A stretch of 64,000 nucleotides of DNA. It comes from Phyllobacterium myrsinacearum (GTDB taxonomy: Bacteria > Pseudomonadota > Alphaproteobacteria > Rhizobiales > Rhizobiaceae). The DNA lies in contig NZ_JACGXN010000008.1 in assembly GCF_014138285.1 (NCBI RefSeq), positions 62,001-126,000 of the forward strand, given 5' to 3'. Of this stretch, positions 7,983-16,314 are shown piece by piece. Within the stretch, counting starts at the first letter, position 1; each line of letters starts with the position of its first letter. The notes beneath the pieces are model-generated. The model made no database searches, was not told the origin of the DNA, and saw only the letters and a list, made by a program, of their open reading frames with translations. Both the position numbers and the translations under genes were made by a program.

Positions 7983-8570
7983 CTAACTGGCCACCCATTG
8001 CAGGATGAGCGATCCCAGAGCGGCAGAGGCTGTCGCTTCATCCACACAGCCGCAGGTCATTTCGCGTGAAATGGCTTCGGCTGCGCCGATGATACCCACG
8101 CAACGCAGGCGCAGATCAGCGGCGGCGAGCGCCGAATAGTGTGCCAGCGCCGTGCAATAGAGATCGACATAGCCGTCGATCAGCGTTTTCTGGAACCGCT
8201 CCATCTCTTCATCGCCTTTGAGAGCGGCCGAGATGGCATGCCATTCCGGGCCAATGGACCTGTAGCAGGCCATGTACGCTTCGCTCATCAGTCTGGCGAC
8301 GCTTCCCAGTTGTTTCGGTGCCTGTTCAAGCGCCCCCAGCAAATCATCGACCTGCTGCTGGTCCAGCAGCTGATACAACGCGATAAGCAGACCGGACCGC
8401 GTACCGAAATGCTCGTAGGCGATGGGCTTGCTCACCCCCGCCCGCTCCGCCAGATAGCCGAGCGTCAGTGCGTCCGTTCCTTGTCCACGAACGATCCCCA
8501 GCGCCGTTTCCATAAGCTGATCCCGCCGCTGGGCTTTCGGCATTTTCTTGGCGGCTGCGGTCTTGCTCAT
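7983..8570 (-). CDS. TetR/AcrR family transcriptional regulator
   Basis: A 195-residue TetR-family repressor with a basic N-terminus, a helix-turn-helix over about residues 20-60 (VSKPIAYEHFGTRSGLL) and an all-helical effector domain. ATG at 8570 follows AAGGAAA; a GTG six codons upstream is less likely. It is divergent from a saccharopine-dehydrogenase-like gene, and two TTACT-N3-AGTAA palindromes overlap the -10 region of that gene's promoter. It probably represses that gene. The inducer is unknown. Confidence 0.87.
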   Translation of the reverse strand: MSKTAAAKKMPKAQRRDQLMETALGIVRGQGTDALTLGYLAERAGVSKPIAYEHFGTRSGLLIALYQLLDQQQVDDLLGALEQAPKQLGSVARLMSEAYMACYRSIGPEWHAISAALKGDEEMERFQKTLIDGYVDLYCTALAHYSALAAADLRLRCVGIIGAAEAISREMTCGCVDEATASAALGSLILQWVAS

Positions 8571-8608
8571 GCGGATTTCCTTTTTCACCAGAATAACAAT
8601 CCAACCCC

Positions 8609-8661
8609 TTGACTTGCAATCGCATGTCTACATATTACTAAAAGTAACTTACTAATAGTAA
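8609..8661 (+). promoter_or_regulatory. Promoter with twin TetR operators before the oxidoreductase
   Basis: TTGACT (8609-8614) and a TATTAC-type -10 (about 8633-8638) form a promoter toward the downstream gene. Two adjacent 13-bp palindromes, TTACTAAAAGTAA (8635-8647) and TTACTAATAGTAA (8649-8661), cover the -10 and start region. They are probable targets of the divergent TetR protein. Confidence 0.65.
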
Positions 8662-8677
8662 TATAAAGGAATTCTCC

Positions 8678-9742
8678 ATGTCCACGACCATCACAGCCCC
8701 TGTCCTCATCATCGGCGGATCAGGCATCGTCGGTTCGCAAGCGGCACAAACCTTGCGCAAGCTCCACCCGGATTTACCCATTGCCGTTGGCGGGCGTGAT
8801 CTGGCGAAGGCGAAATCTGTGGCCGATTCTCTTGGCAATGCCGAAGCCGTTTCAATTGATCTTGACCGGGCCGATCTCGGTCAATCCGCTGGCAAGGCAT
8901 TCAGCGCCATCGTCCTGTTCGTGAAGGACGAGACGCTCAACAGTCTGAAGTATGCGCAGGCGCACGGACTGCCGTATCTCAGCGTTTCCAGCGGTGTGTT
9001 CGAAGTGGGACCGGAGATGGCGCACTACATCCACAAGCCCAACAGCGCGCCCATCCTCATGGCCAGCACATGGCTGGCAGGTTCAGCCACCTTCCCGGTG
9101 CTTCAAGCGGCCAGGGACTTCAGCCGAATTGACGACATCACAATCGCCGTCGTGCTGGACGAGCAGGATATGGGCGGACCGGCTGCCTTTGCCGACTTCG
9201 AACGGCTGACCCAGTCTGCGCCCAATCCGTTGACCCTCAAAAACGGCAAATGGCACTGGATTAAAGGCGAGGAAGCCACCCGCCGTTTCACGGATATCGA
9301 CGGTATCGAAGTGGAGGCGAACGCCTACTCGCCTCTCGACGTCCTGAGCCTAGGCGTTGCTACCGATGCACACTCCATCCGATTTGACATGGCTTACGGC
9401 GAATCGGCGAGCCGCCGCCGCGGCGGGCCCTTTTCCACTGAAATCGTCATTGAAATCAGCGGCCAACTCAAAATCGGCGAGCAGACGACAACGCGTCTGG
9501 ATATCGTCCATCCGCAGGGTCAGGCACCTCTCACTGGCCTGCATGTAGCACTGTCAGTCGAGCGCTTGCTTGGTCTTTCCGGTGGAGAAAAGGTCGCGCC
9601 GGGGCTCTATTTCCCCGACGGGTTGATGGAACCGGATTATGTGATTGCGCGAATGAAAGAGTTTGGAACGCAATTTCAAACGAGCACTCCAGAAAACCAT
9701 CTGTGGGTTTCCGGGGAGAAGCGACATATCGCTCGCGCATGA
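8678..9742 (+). CDS. Saccharopine dehydrogenase-like NAD(P)-dependent oxidoreductase
   Basis: A 354-residue protein with an N-terminal Rossmann fold: a beta strand followed by GGSGIVGS (about residues 13-20), then AVGGRDLAKAKSVA for the cofactor ribose. This start is typical of the saccharopine dehydrogenase NADP-binding family, many members of which have no known substrate. The C-terminal half shows no motif I can name. The ATG follows AAAGGAATTCTCC. It stands alone under the divergent TetR gene and twin operators. Confidence 0.78.
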   Translation: MSTTITAPVLIIGGSGIVGSQAAQTLRKLHPDLPIAVGGRDLAKAKSVADSLGNAEAVSIDLDRADLGQSAGKAFSAIVLFVKDETLNSLKYAQAHGLPYLSVSSGVFEVGPEMAHYIHKPNSAPILMASTWLAGSATFPVLQAARDFSRIDDITIAVVLDEQDMGGPAAFADFERLTQSAPNPLTLKNGKWHWIKGEEATRRFTDIDGIEVEANAYSPLDVLSLGVATDAHSIRFDMAYGESASRRRGGPFSTEIVIEISGQLKIGEQTTTRLDIVHPQGQAPLTGLHVALSVERLLGLSGGEKVAPGLYFPDGLMEPDYVIARMKEFGTQFQTSTPENHLWVSGEKRHIARA

Positions 9743-9813
9743 GCGAAAAGGAATGCTAAGGAGGTCCGCGCGCGTTTGATCGTGCGCGGAATCACCACCG
9801 GTCTGGAGAAGCA

Positions 9814-11331
9814 ATGAAGGTCGACATCGACATGGGAGCGGCGCCCGCAGGCGCAAAAGCCATGCTCGATCTGGAAGAGCTTCTGGCCACGCGCCTGCTG
9901 GTGCAGGGCAATTCCGGCTCGGGAAAATCCCATCTTCTGCGCCGTCTGCTCGAACAGAGCGCCCAGTGGGTGCAACAATGCGTCATCGATCCGGAAGGCG
10001 ACTTCGTTACGCTTGCTGACAAATACGGCCACGTGGTCGTTGATGGTGCCCGCACCGAGAACGAACTGACCCGCATTGCCGCCCGTATCCGCCAGCACCG
10101 GGTTTCCGTGGTGCTCGATCTCGAAGGTCTCGATGTCGAACAGCAGATGCGTTGCGCGGCTGCCTTTCTCGGCGGCCTGTTTGATGCCGAACGGGACTAT
10201 TGGTATCCCATGCTTGTCGTCGTTGACGAAGCGCAGCTTTTTGCGCCGGCTGTCGCGGGCGAAGTGTCCGACGAAGCACGCAAGCTGTCCCTCGGAGCCA
10301 TGACCAACCTGATGTGCCGCGGCCGCAAACGCGGACTTGCCGGAGTCATCGCCACGCAGCGACTGGCCAAGCTGGCCAAGAACGTTGCTGCTGAAGCTTC
10401 CAACTTCCTGATGGGCCGAACCTTCCTCGATATCGACATGGCCCGCGCTTCCGATCTGCTCGGCATGGAGCGGCGGCAGGCGGAACAATTCCGCGATCTG
10501 GCACGCGGGCACTTTGTCGCCCTGGGGCCAGCACTCTCGCGCCGTCCGCTGCCCGTCACCATTGGCCCCGTCGAGACCTCTGCCCGTTCGTCCAGTCCGA
10601 AGCTGACACCGCTGCCGCAGCAGGCCGACGACGCCCATGATCTGATTTTCACACCTGCCCCCGAAGAGCGGCGTCCGGTCGTGCGGCGCACGCCTGCACC
10701 GCCGCCGCCAACCCCGACGGCAGATATTCTTGCACAGCTCACACTGGCCAAGGCAACCGCCGAAGCGGAAGCACCTGTTATGACGCTGTTCCCCGAAATC
10801 GACGAAGCCGAGCGCAGCGGGCTTATCGATGGTGTGATGCAGGAAATGCTTGGTGACCCTGACGCCGGGTTCCGCACCGACGCGGTTCTTTATCAGGATT
10901 TTCTGGTGCGCTGCCGTATCCGCCGCGTACCAGGTGAGGCGCTGTCCCTGCCCGCCTTCCGAAGGAAGCTGGCCGTAGCGCGCGCCGGCATTGACGGCGA
11001 AACCGCACAAAGCGAGCCATGGCAGCAGGCGCTGGAACTGTCCAAGAGCCTGCCTGACGACGTGCAAGGCGTTTTCTTCATCGTTGCGCAGGCGGCGGTT
11101 ACAGGAAATCCCTGCCCGTCCGATGCAACGCTCGCCCGTGCCTATGGCACCCATTCTGCGCGCCGCGCCCGGCGGCTTCTGACCTATTTCGAAGAACAGG
11201 GACTGGTGGTCGTTCGCACCGATTTTGCCGGTAATCGCGTCGTCGCTTTCCCCGATCTTGGCTGTGAAACAATGGCAGGTGATCCCAATGGCCCCGACGA
11301 CGGCGCACAGGAACAGCACGCCGCCGAATAA
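9814..11331 (+). CDS. HerA-like ATP-binding protein (DUF87 type)
   Basis: A 505-residue P-loop ATPase. Walker A is GNSGSGKSH at 32-40 and Walker B is LVVVDEAQLF near residue 135, followed by a conserved RGRKRGLAGVIATQR segment, as in HerA/FtsK-superfamily ATPases and helicases. A Pro- and Ala-rich linker (about 270-310) leads to a helical C-terminal domain with a winged-helix-like end. A role in DNA translocation or processing is inferred from the family. The ATG follows GGAGAAGC. An inverted repeat (TCCGCGC 9765-9771 with GCGCGGA 9784-9790) lies just upstream. Its stop abuts the stop of the converging HAD gene. Confidence 0.8.
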   Translation: MKVDIDMGAAPAGAKAMLDLEELLATRLLVQGNSGSGKSHLLRRLLEQSAQWVQQCVIDPEGDFVTLADKYGHVVVDGARTENELTRIAARIRQHRVSVVLDLEGLDVEQQMRCAAAFLGGLFDAERDYWYPMLVVVDEAQLFAPAVAGEVSDEARKLSLGAMTNLMCRGRKRGLAGVIATQRLAKLAKNVAAEASNFLMGRTFLDIDMARASDLLGMERRQAEQFRDLARGHFVALGPALSRRPLPVTIGPVETSARSSSPKLTPLPQQADDAHDLIFTPAPEERRPVVRRTPAPPPPTPTADILAQLTLAKATAEAEAPVMTLFPEIDEAERSGLIDGVMQEMLGDPDAGFRTDAVLYQDFLVRCRIRRVPGEALSLPAFRRKLAVARAGIDGETAQSEPWQQALELSKSLPDDVQGVFFIVAQAAVTGNPCPSDATLARAYGTHSARRARRLLTYFEEQGLVVVRTDFAGNRVVAFPDLGCETMAGDPNGPDDGAQEQHAAE

Positions 11332-12039
11332 TCATCCGATATCGGCGAGCAGCGCCCCTAGTTCGCCAAGGTGCTCGATCTGCCGGAAGCGTGGCTCGGC
11401 AACCGGCGCATCCACGTGTTCAAGCACCCACGTCAGTGCATGCGGGACATAGACCCCCCAGCCACCCGCCTCGATGGCCGGAACAATATCTGACTTCAGC
11501 GAATTGCCGATCATCATGCTGTACTGGGGTCCATCGCCATGGCGGTTGAAAATCCGCTCATAAGTCCCCCTGTCCTTGGTGCTGACAATTTCAACCGCCT
11601 CGAAGAAATCACCAAGGCCCGATTGTGCGAGCTTGCGTTCCTGATCGAAGAGATCACCCTTGGTGATCAGCACCAGCCGATAACGGCCTGCCAATTGTTC
11701 CAGCGTGTCCTGCACATGCGGCAGGGTTTCAATCGGATGACGCAGCATCTCACGGCCCGCCGCCAGTATTTCACCAAGAACGGATGACGGTATCTTCCCG
11801 TCCGTCACCTCAAGCGCTGTTTCGATCAACGACAGCGTGAATCCCTTGATGCCGAAACCATAGAGATCGAGATTGCGCCGTTCCACTTCCAGAAGCCGGT
11901 TCGAGAGATCCGGTGTATCTGTATGAGGAGCAAGAAGCGCCTCGAAACGCTTTTCTGACATCCGGAAGAACTGTTCATTTTCCCAGAGCGTGTCGTCTGC
12001 ATCAAAACCGATGGTTGTAAGCGAAGATTTTGCAGACAT
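11332..12039 (-). CDS. HAD family hydrolase
   Basis: A 235-residue phosphatase of the haloacid dehalogenase superfamily. Motif I is FDADDTLW with nucleophile Asp13 and acid Asp15; motif II is LVLITKGD, and the C-terminal MMIGNSLKSDI fits motif IV. The helical cap and length resemble YjjG/phosphoglycolate phosphatase-like members. The reading frame stays open far upstream, but ATG at 12039 gives the conserved N-terminus. It is divergent from a lipid-kinase-like gene. Its substrate, probably a small phosphorylated metabolite, cannot be read from sequence. Confidence 0.85.
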   Translation of the reverse strand: MSAKSSLTTIGFDADDTLWENEQFFRMSEKRFEALLAPHTDTPDLSNRLLEVERRNLDLYGFGIKGFTLSLIETALEVTDGKIPSSVLGEILAAGREMLRHPIETLPHVQDTLEQLAGRYRLVLITKGDLFDQERKLAQSGLGDFFEAVEIVSTKDRGTYERIFNRHGDGPQYSMMIGNSLKSDIVPAIEAGGWGVYVPHALTWVLEHVDAPVAEPRFRQIEHLGELGALLADIG

Positions 12040-12142
12040 TGAACTCTCATGCTTTGGCCGAACAGGTGCTGCCGATTGTGTAGCGCCTGCATCGGCCAAA
12101 ATCCACCCGCCGCGATACCCGTACAGCCTTGTTTCGCCACAA

Positions 12143-13087
12143 ATGAAACCCCACCTGCGACGAACTGCCAACCGGAGCACCAGCCTTTTGACCAATGCAA
12201 AACCGCCACGACGTGCCCTTTTTATCGTCAATCCCAACGCACGCAGCGGCAGGAAGCCGATCGATCCGATCCGCAAACGACTGGAAGCTGGCGGATTGAC
12301 ACTGGTCGACGCGGCGCCGAAAAAGGACGAATCCATCTCCGATGTGATCCGCCGCATGAAAGATGACTGTAATCTGGTAATCATCGGCGGCGGTGACGGG
12401 ACCCTGAATTCTGCCGCTGCCGGTCTTGTCGAGACGGGTTTGCCGCTGGGTGTGCTTCCCCTTGGAACGGCCAATGATTTCGCCCGGACGATTGGTCTTC
12501 CGCCCGTTCCGCTGCAAGCCGCGGAACTGATCCTGTCAGCCAAGCCCCGCCCCATCGATCTTGGCGAGGTAAACGGCAACCTGTTCTTTAACGTCGCCAG
12601 CATCGGCTTCAGCGCAGAACTTGCGGCAGAGCTTACGGAAAAAGCCAAAAAGCGTTGGGGCAAGCTCGGATATGCCATCGTTGCTGCACGCCTTCTGGCG
12701 CGTTCGCGGCTGTTTACCGCCTATGTCGAGCATGACGGCTCGGTCGAAACAATCAAGACAATGCAGGTTTCCGTCGGCAACGGCCGGCACTATGGCGGTG
12801 GCATGACCGTGGAGGAAACTGCGACTGCCGATGACGGGCGACTCGATTTCTACAGTCTGGAAGTGGATCATTGGTGGCGGTTGTTGGGTCTCCTCCCCAG
12901 CCTGCGCAAGGGCACGCATGGGCGTTGGGATGATGTCCGCGCCTTCCAGACCACGGAAATCACGATCAAGACCAGTAAACCGCGCGCCGTGAACACCGAT
13001 GGCGACCTGACCACATGGACCCCCGCACATTTCCGTATCCGCGAAAAGGCGATCAAGGTCTTCGCGCCGCAAACAAATCAAATGTAA
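12143..13087 (+). CDS. Diacylglycerol/lipid kinase family protein (YegS-like)
   Basis: A 314-residue protein of the diacylglycerol kinase catalytic domain family. VNPNARSG (29-36) begins the fold, GGGDGTLN (82-89) is the nucleotide-binding signature, and LPLGTANDFAR follows. Members phosphorylate lipids or sphingoid-type alcohols with ATP at the membrane. ATG at 12143 is chosen by family length, although no clear ribosome site precedes it. A longer frame to 11990 would run into the divergent HAD gene. Confidence 0.84.
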   Translation: MKPHLRRTANRSTSLLTNAKPPRRALFIVNPNARSGRKPIDPIRKRLEAGGLTLVDAAPKKDESISDVIRRMKDDCNLVIIGGGDGTLNSAAAGLVETGLPLGVLPLGTANDFARTIGLPPVPLQAAELILSAKPRPIDLGEVNGNLFFNVASIGFSAELAAELTEKAKKRWGKLGYAIVAARLLARSRLFTAYVEHDGSVETIKTMQVSVGNGRHYGGGMTVEETATADDGRLDFYSLEVDHWWRLLGLLPSLRKGTHGRWDDVRAFQTTEITIKTSKPRAVNTDGDLTTWTPAHFRIREKAIKVFAPQTNQM

Positions 13088-13169
13088 CCGGACGGACAGC
13101 CCAGTCTTTCATCCGGAATTGCTCTGTGCTTTATGCTCATCAATAGAATGCATCACGAATGGGGGCTGG

Positions 13170-14039
13170 GTGAACGCGCTTTGTAAGATCGCTCTGGGTG
13201 CATCTTTCGCCATGCTGACCGCATCGGTTGTGCTTGCTGCTGACAACCCTTCCGTATCGGTACCGGTCCAGCCGCCTGCCCCGACCGTCAGCCAGATTTG
13301 CGCAGCCATCGCAACCCAGGCGGATGGCCATGGTGTACCGCGCGACTTCTTCGCCCGTCTGATCTGGAAAGAAAGTCGTTTTGACGACCAGGCACTAAGC
13401 CCGGTTGGCGCGCAAGGTATTGCCCAGTTCATGCCGGGAACTGCCAAAGAACGGCAATTGGCCAATCCCTTCGATTTTGCCCAGGCGCTGCCTGCATCTG
13501 CGGCCCTGTTGAAGGATTTGCGCCGCACCTTCGGCAACTGGGGATTGGCTGCTGCTGCCTACAATGCCGGACCAACCCGCGTGTCGAAATGGCTGTCGAG
13601 CGGCGGTTTCCTGCCTCTGGAAACCGAAGACTATGTGCTTGATATCACAGGACGGCCAGCGGATGATTTTGCTGCCGGCGCAGAAATAGCCGCGGCGCCG
13701 CTCAACAGCAAACTGCCATTCGATGCGGCCTGCCGCCAGCTGCCGGTTATCAGGTCTGCCACGATCTCGATGGCCCAGATCAAGCCGAAACCATGGGGAA
13801 TCCAGATTGCCGGCAACTTCCGCCGCTCGGCCGCCGTGAACCAGATGGAACGCCTGCGCCGGGCTTTTCCGGCCATTCTCAATCAGCACGAGCCCGTTAT
13901 CAGCCGATACCGCACACCGATGGGCCGGCGCGGCATCTATGCGGTGCGCATTGGCGCCGATACGCGCGGGGAAGCCAATACGATCTGTGCACAGCTGCAT
14001 GGAGCGGGCGGCGCATGTATTGTTCTACGCAACCGTTAG
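13170..14039 (+). CDS. Lytic transglycosylase with a SPOR-like C-terminus
   Basis: A 289-residue exported protein. A signal peptide of about 24 residues (ALGASFAMLTASVVLAA) is followed by an SLT domain: catalytic Glu68 in LIWKESRFD, then GAQGIAQFMPGTA and AAAYNAGP. The last 80 residues (WGIQIAGNFRRSAAV to GGACIVLRN) look like a SPOR peptidoglycan-binding domain. It should cleave glycan strands in the periplasm, possibly at the septum. GTG at 13170 fits the signal peptide and a GGGGG upstream; a TTG at 13119 is possible. Confidence 0.82.
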   Translation: MNALCKIALGASFAMLTASVVLAADNPSVSVPVQPPAPTVSQICAAIATQADGHGVPRDFFARLIWKESRFDDQALSPVGAQGIAQFMPGTAKERQLANPFDFAQALPASAALLKDLRRTFGNWGLAAAAYNAGPTRVSKWLSSGGFLPLETEDYVLDITGRPADDFAAGAEIAAAPLNSKLPFDAACRQLPVIRSATISMAQIKPKPWGIQIAGNFRRSAAVNQMERLRRAFPAILNQHEPVISRYRTPMGRRGIYAVRIGADTRGEANTICAQLHGAGGACIVLRNR

Positions 14040-14467
14040 GGTCATATGTCAATATTTGACCATTTGGACAGTTTTATGCAGTTTTCCCACTCGTCACAAC
14101 CTCAAATTGTAAAGTCCACCGCCACCAATACACGGGGGTCAGGCAACAATTTTGCGCGGCCAAGTATGTCTGCTGCACAGCTGTTCGATATAGTCGCCTA
14201 AATGTCAGAAAAACTTTTGCTTGCCAAAAAACACATATTCTAGCAGTCTCAAAGCGTTCGGGCATCTGCGAACACTGGAAGACTGGAAGAACGGCGCGCC
14301 GGAACCGCAAGAATACCGGGTCGGGAGAAATCCCGGCAATGATCGGCTCCTTTCCTGAATTCGAGAACTGCCTGCATGATTTGCGCTGGATGTATCTTAC
14401 AAAAGGCGACGCTACCAATCCCGCAAACCCGGAGGGGAACGCGGTAAGTAAGGAAAAGGAACTGAGC
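14040..14467 (+). other. Gene-free region: probable long 5' leader of the cold-shock gene
   Basis: No gene is convincing in these 428 bp. The last 200 bases before the cold-shock gene hold several short inverted repeats (for example CGGCGCGCCG near 14293 and CCGGGTCGGGAGAAATCCCGG around 14317-14337), consistent with the long structured leaders common on csp mRNAs. Confidence 0.4.
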
Positions 14468-14683
14468 ATGGCACAGACCGGTACGGTCAAATTCTTCAAC
14501 AGTGAAAAAGGCTTTGGCTTTATCAAACCAGATGACGGCGCGGCGGACATTTTTGTCCATATCTCCGCGGTTCAGGCATCTGGCCTCACAGGTCTCGCAG
14601 ACAATCAGAAGGTTTCCTTCGATACCGAGCCTGACCGTCGTGGCAAGGGCCCCAAGGCCGTCAACATCACGGTTTCGGAATAA
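14468..14683 (+). CDS. cspA: Cold-shock protein, CspA family
   Basis: A 71-residue single cold-shock domain protein. Both RNA-binding motifs are present: RNP1 KGFGFI (14-19) and RNP2 DIFVHI (27-32). It binds single-stranded RNA or DNA and acts as an RNA chaperone. The ATG at 14468 follows AAGGAACTGAGC, while upstream in-frame codons lack a ribosome site. Rhizobial genomes carry several paralogs, so the symbol denotes family only. A hairpin terminator follows. Confidence 0.93.
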   Translation: MAQTGTVKFFNSEKGFGFIKPDDGAADIFVHISAVQASGLTGLADNQKVSFDTEPDRRGKGPKAVNITVSE

Positions 14684-14709
14684 TTCAAGCGGCGTAAGCC
14701 GTTCTGGAG

Positions 14710-14735
14710 CTCCCGGCTAAAATCGGGGGTTTTTC
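14710..14735 (+). terminator. Terminator after the cold-shock gene
   Basis: A short hairpin (CTCCCG/CGGGGG around ATTTTAGC on the opposite strand) is followed by a TTTTT run, 27 bases after the stop codon. Confidence 0.5.
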
Positions 14736-15058
14736 CTTGGGAATGCACGGCCAAACGGTCGCAGCGATGGCTGCGCTACCGCAGCGGGTATGGATTTTGT
14801 GCGGCCATGCCCCGAAATTGCCCGCTTTCTGCACCCTCCCGCGTATGTTTTGCCATCGATTTGCTAATATTGTCGTGTGATGTGCCGTCACTCCTGCACG
14901 AATGATGGGAACGAAAGTGCGCGGGCTTCGTTCAGGTTGCATTCATTCTGGGAAGTTTAAAACTCACAACACGGCTGGCGCCCCCACTTGAAAAGTCCAG
15001 CCCAACACGATCAGGCGGTTCGAAAAGTTCCGCCAGGGATGCTTCAAAGGAGGCACAG
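14736..15058. other. Gene-free region before the BA14K gene
   Basis: I find no convincing gene or strong repeat here. A minus-strand frame (14685-14942) lacks protein-like composition. The last bases supply the ribosome site AAAGGAGG for the next gene, so its promoter should lie within this stretch. Confidence 0.4.
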
Positions 15059-15505
15059 ATGTTTAAAGGTATGAAAATTGCCATTCTTGCAACCGCAGCT
15101 TTTGCCACGATTGCTGTTCCATTGGCCACATCGGCATCCGCCGACGATTGGGGCTGGCGCAACCGGCACGGCGGCTACTACCGCGATCGCGGCTATCGCC
15201 ATCACCGCGGCGGCGGCGACGCCTTGGCAGCCGGTGCCATCGGCTTGGCAGCCGGCGCTCTGATCGGCGGCGCGCTGGCTCAGCCACGCGAACCCGATGT
15301 GATCTATCGCGATTATGACGATCGCCCCGTTTATCGGGCCCCGGTTCGCGTTTATCGCGAAGTACGGCCAGCCTATTACGGCGGTGCCCGTCCCTGGTCA
15401 CCTTCATGGTACCGCTATTGTGCTGATCGTTACCGTTCGTTCAATCCGGGCACCGGTACATTCCGTGGTTATGACGGACGCGACTATTTCTGCACGGCCA
15501 ACTGA
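15059..15505 (+). CDS. BA14K family secreted protein
   Basis: A 148-residue exported protein. A signal peptide (KIAILATAAFATIAVPLATSA, about 28 residues with the start) is followed by an Arg/Tyr/Gly/His-rich stretch, a glycine-rich hydrophobic segment (about 60-80) and the C-terminal motif RYCADRYRSFNPGTGTFRGY ending in Cys. That end is the signature of the BA14K family, named from the immunoreactive 14-kDa Brucella protein with lectin-like activity. AAAGGAGGCACAG precedes the ATG. A strong terminator follows, so it is monocistronic. Confidence 0.88.
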   Translation: MFKGMKIAILATAAFATIAVPLATSASADDWGWRNRHGGYYRDRGYRHHRGGGDALAAGAIGLAAGALIGGALAQPREPDVIYRDYDDRPVYRAPVRVYREVRPAYYGGARPWSPSWYRYCADRYRSFNPGTGTFRGYDGRDYFCTAN

Positions 15506-15529
15506 TCTCCGGATCCGCGCGCAGTTCAC

Positions 15530-15560
15530 AAGGCCGCCGGAGCAATCCGGCGGCCTTTTT
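15530..15560 (+). terminator. Rho-independent terminator after the BA14K gene
   Basis: A perfect 12-bp stem, AAGGCCGCCGGA (15530-15541) with TCCGGCGGCCTT (15546-15557), closes on a 4-base loop and runs into TTTTT. Confidence 0.93.
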
Positions 15561-15561
15561 G

Positions 15562-16206
15562 TCATGTCAGAAATGGATTGGTGCGGCGTTCCTCACCGAA
15601 ACGGCCACCGGGGCCATGCCCGCAGATAAAGCCGATATCATCGCCAAGTGGAAAAAGCTTGTTCTTGATCGAACTGATCAGAGTTTCATGATCACCACCC
15701 GGCAAGTCCGTGCGCCCAACCGAACCATTGAACAACACATCGCCAACATGGGCGAATTTGGCAATGGCGTTGTAAAAAACCACGTGTCCCGGTGCGTGTC
15801 CCGGGCAGTGCAAGACCTCGAAGACATGTGAGCCGAAGGAGACCGTATCACCATCTTTGAGCCAGCGGTCCGGCGTGCAATTGCGCACACCGCTGCCCTG
15901 GATGCCGTACTGGGCTGCCTTTTCTTCCATTGAATCCAGAAGGAATTTATCGGCTTCGTGCGGTCCGACAATATCGACGCCGAGCGTCTCCTTCATGTCC
16001 ATCGCACCGGCCGCATGATCAATATGGCCATGGGTAATCCAGATCGCGTCAATGGTGATGCCATTGGAGCGGATCGCATGAAGTACCTGATCGTTATCAC
16101 CACCGGGATCAATCAGCACACCATGCTTGTCATCACTGTCAAAGAGGATGGTGCAGTTTTGCTGGAAAGCCGTAACGGGGATAATACCGGCCTGCAATTG
16201 TCCCAT
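15562..16206 (-). CDS. MBL-fold metallo-hydrolase (glyoxalase II-like)
   Basis: A 214-residue metallo-beta-lactamase-fold protein. The metal motif is THGHIDH (residues 58-64: His59, His61, Asp63, His64), with further ligands in HCPGHAPGH and GHGPGG. It resembles the glyoxalase II-like group of thioester hydrolases, but the substrate is not fixed. ATG at 16206 is chosen; a TTG three codons upstream is close to AAGG and cannot be excluded. It converges on the BA14K gene across the terminator. Confidence 0.87.
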   Translation of the reverse strand: MGQLQAGIIPVTAFQQNCTILFDSDDKHGVLIDPGGDNDQVLHAIRSNGITIDAIWITHGHIDHAAGAMDMKETLGVDIVGPHEADKFLLDSMEEKAAQYGIQGSGVRNCTPDRWLKDGDTVSFGSHVFEVLHCPGHAPGHVVFYNAIAKFAHVGDVLFNGSVGRTDLPGGDHETLISSIKNKLFPLGDDIGFICGHGPGGRFGEERRTNPFLT

Positions 16207-16261
16207 TTCATTCAAACCTTATGCTTGTCTCATACGTCACACATCAGGCTTTAACCCAAAT

Positions 16262-16289
16262 AAAAAGGGCGGCCAATGGGACCGCCCTT
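16262..16289 (-). terminator. Terminator of the glycine-rich membrane protein gene
   Basis: Stem AAGGGCGG (16265-16272) with CCGCCCTT (16282-16289). On the minus strand it is followed by a U tract (AAAAA at 16262-16266 on the plus strand), 25 bases after the minus-strand stop codon. Confidence 0.8.
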
Positions 16290-16314
16290 GAAAATCATGC
16301 GTATCTTATCAGGA

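Noticed and set aside
9676-11319. A 547-codon minus-strand frame opposite the HerA-like gene
   Set aside because: Antisense shadow of a gene with clear Walker motifs; no domain or ribosome site of its own.
12040-12678. Extension of the HAD gene upstream by about 213 codons
   Set aside because: Overlaps the lipid-kinase-like gene on the other strand; the HAD fold starts at ATG 12039.
14685-14942. An 85-codon minus-strand frame downstream of cspA
   Set aside because: Overlaps the cspA terminator, has no ribosome site and no protein-like pattern.
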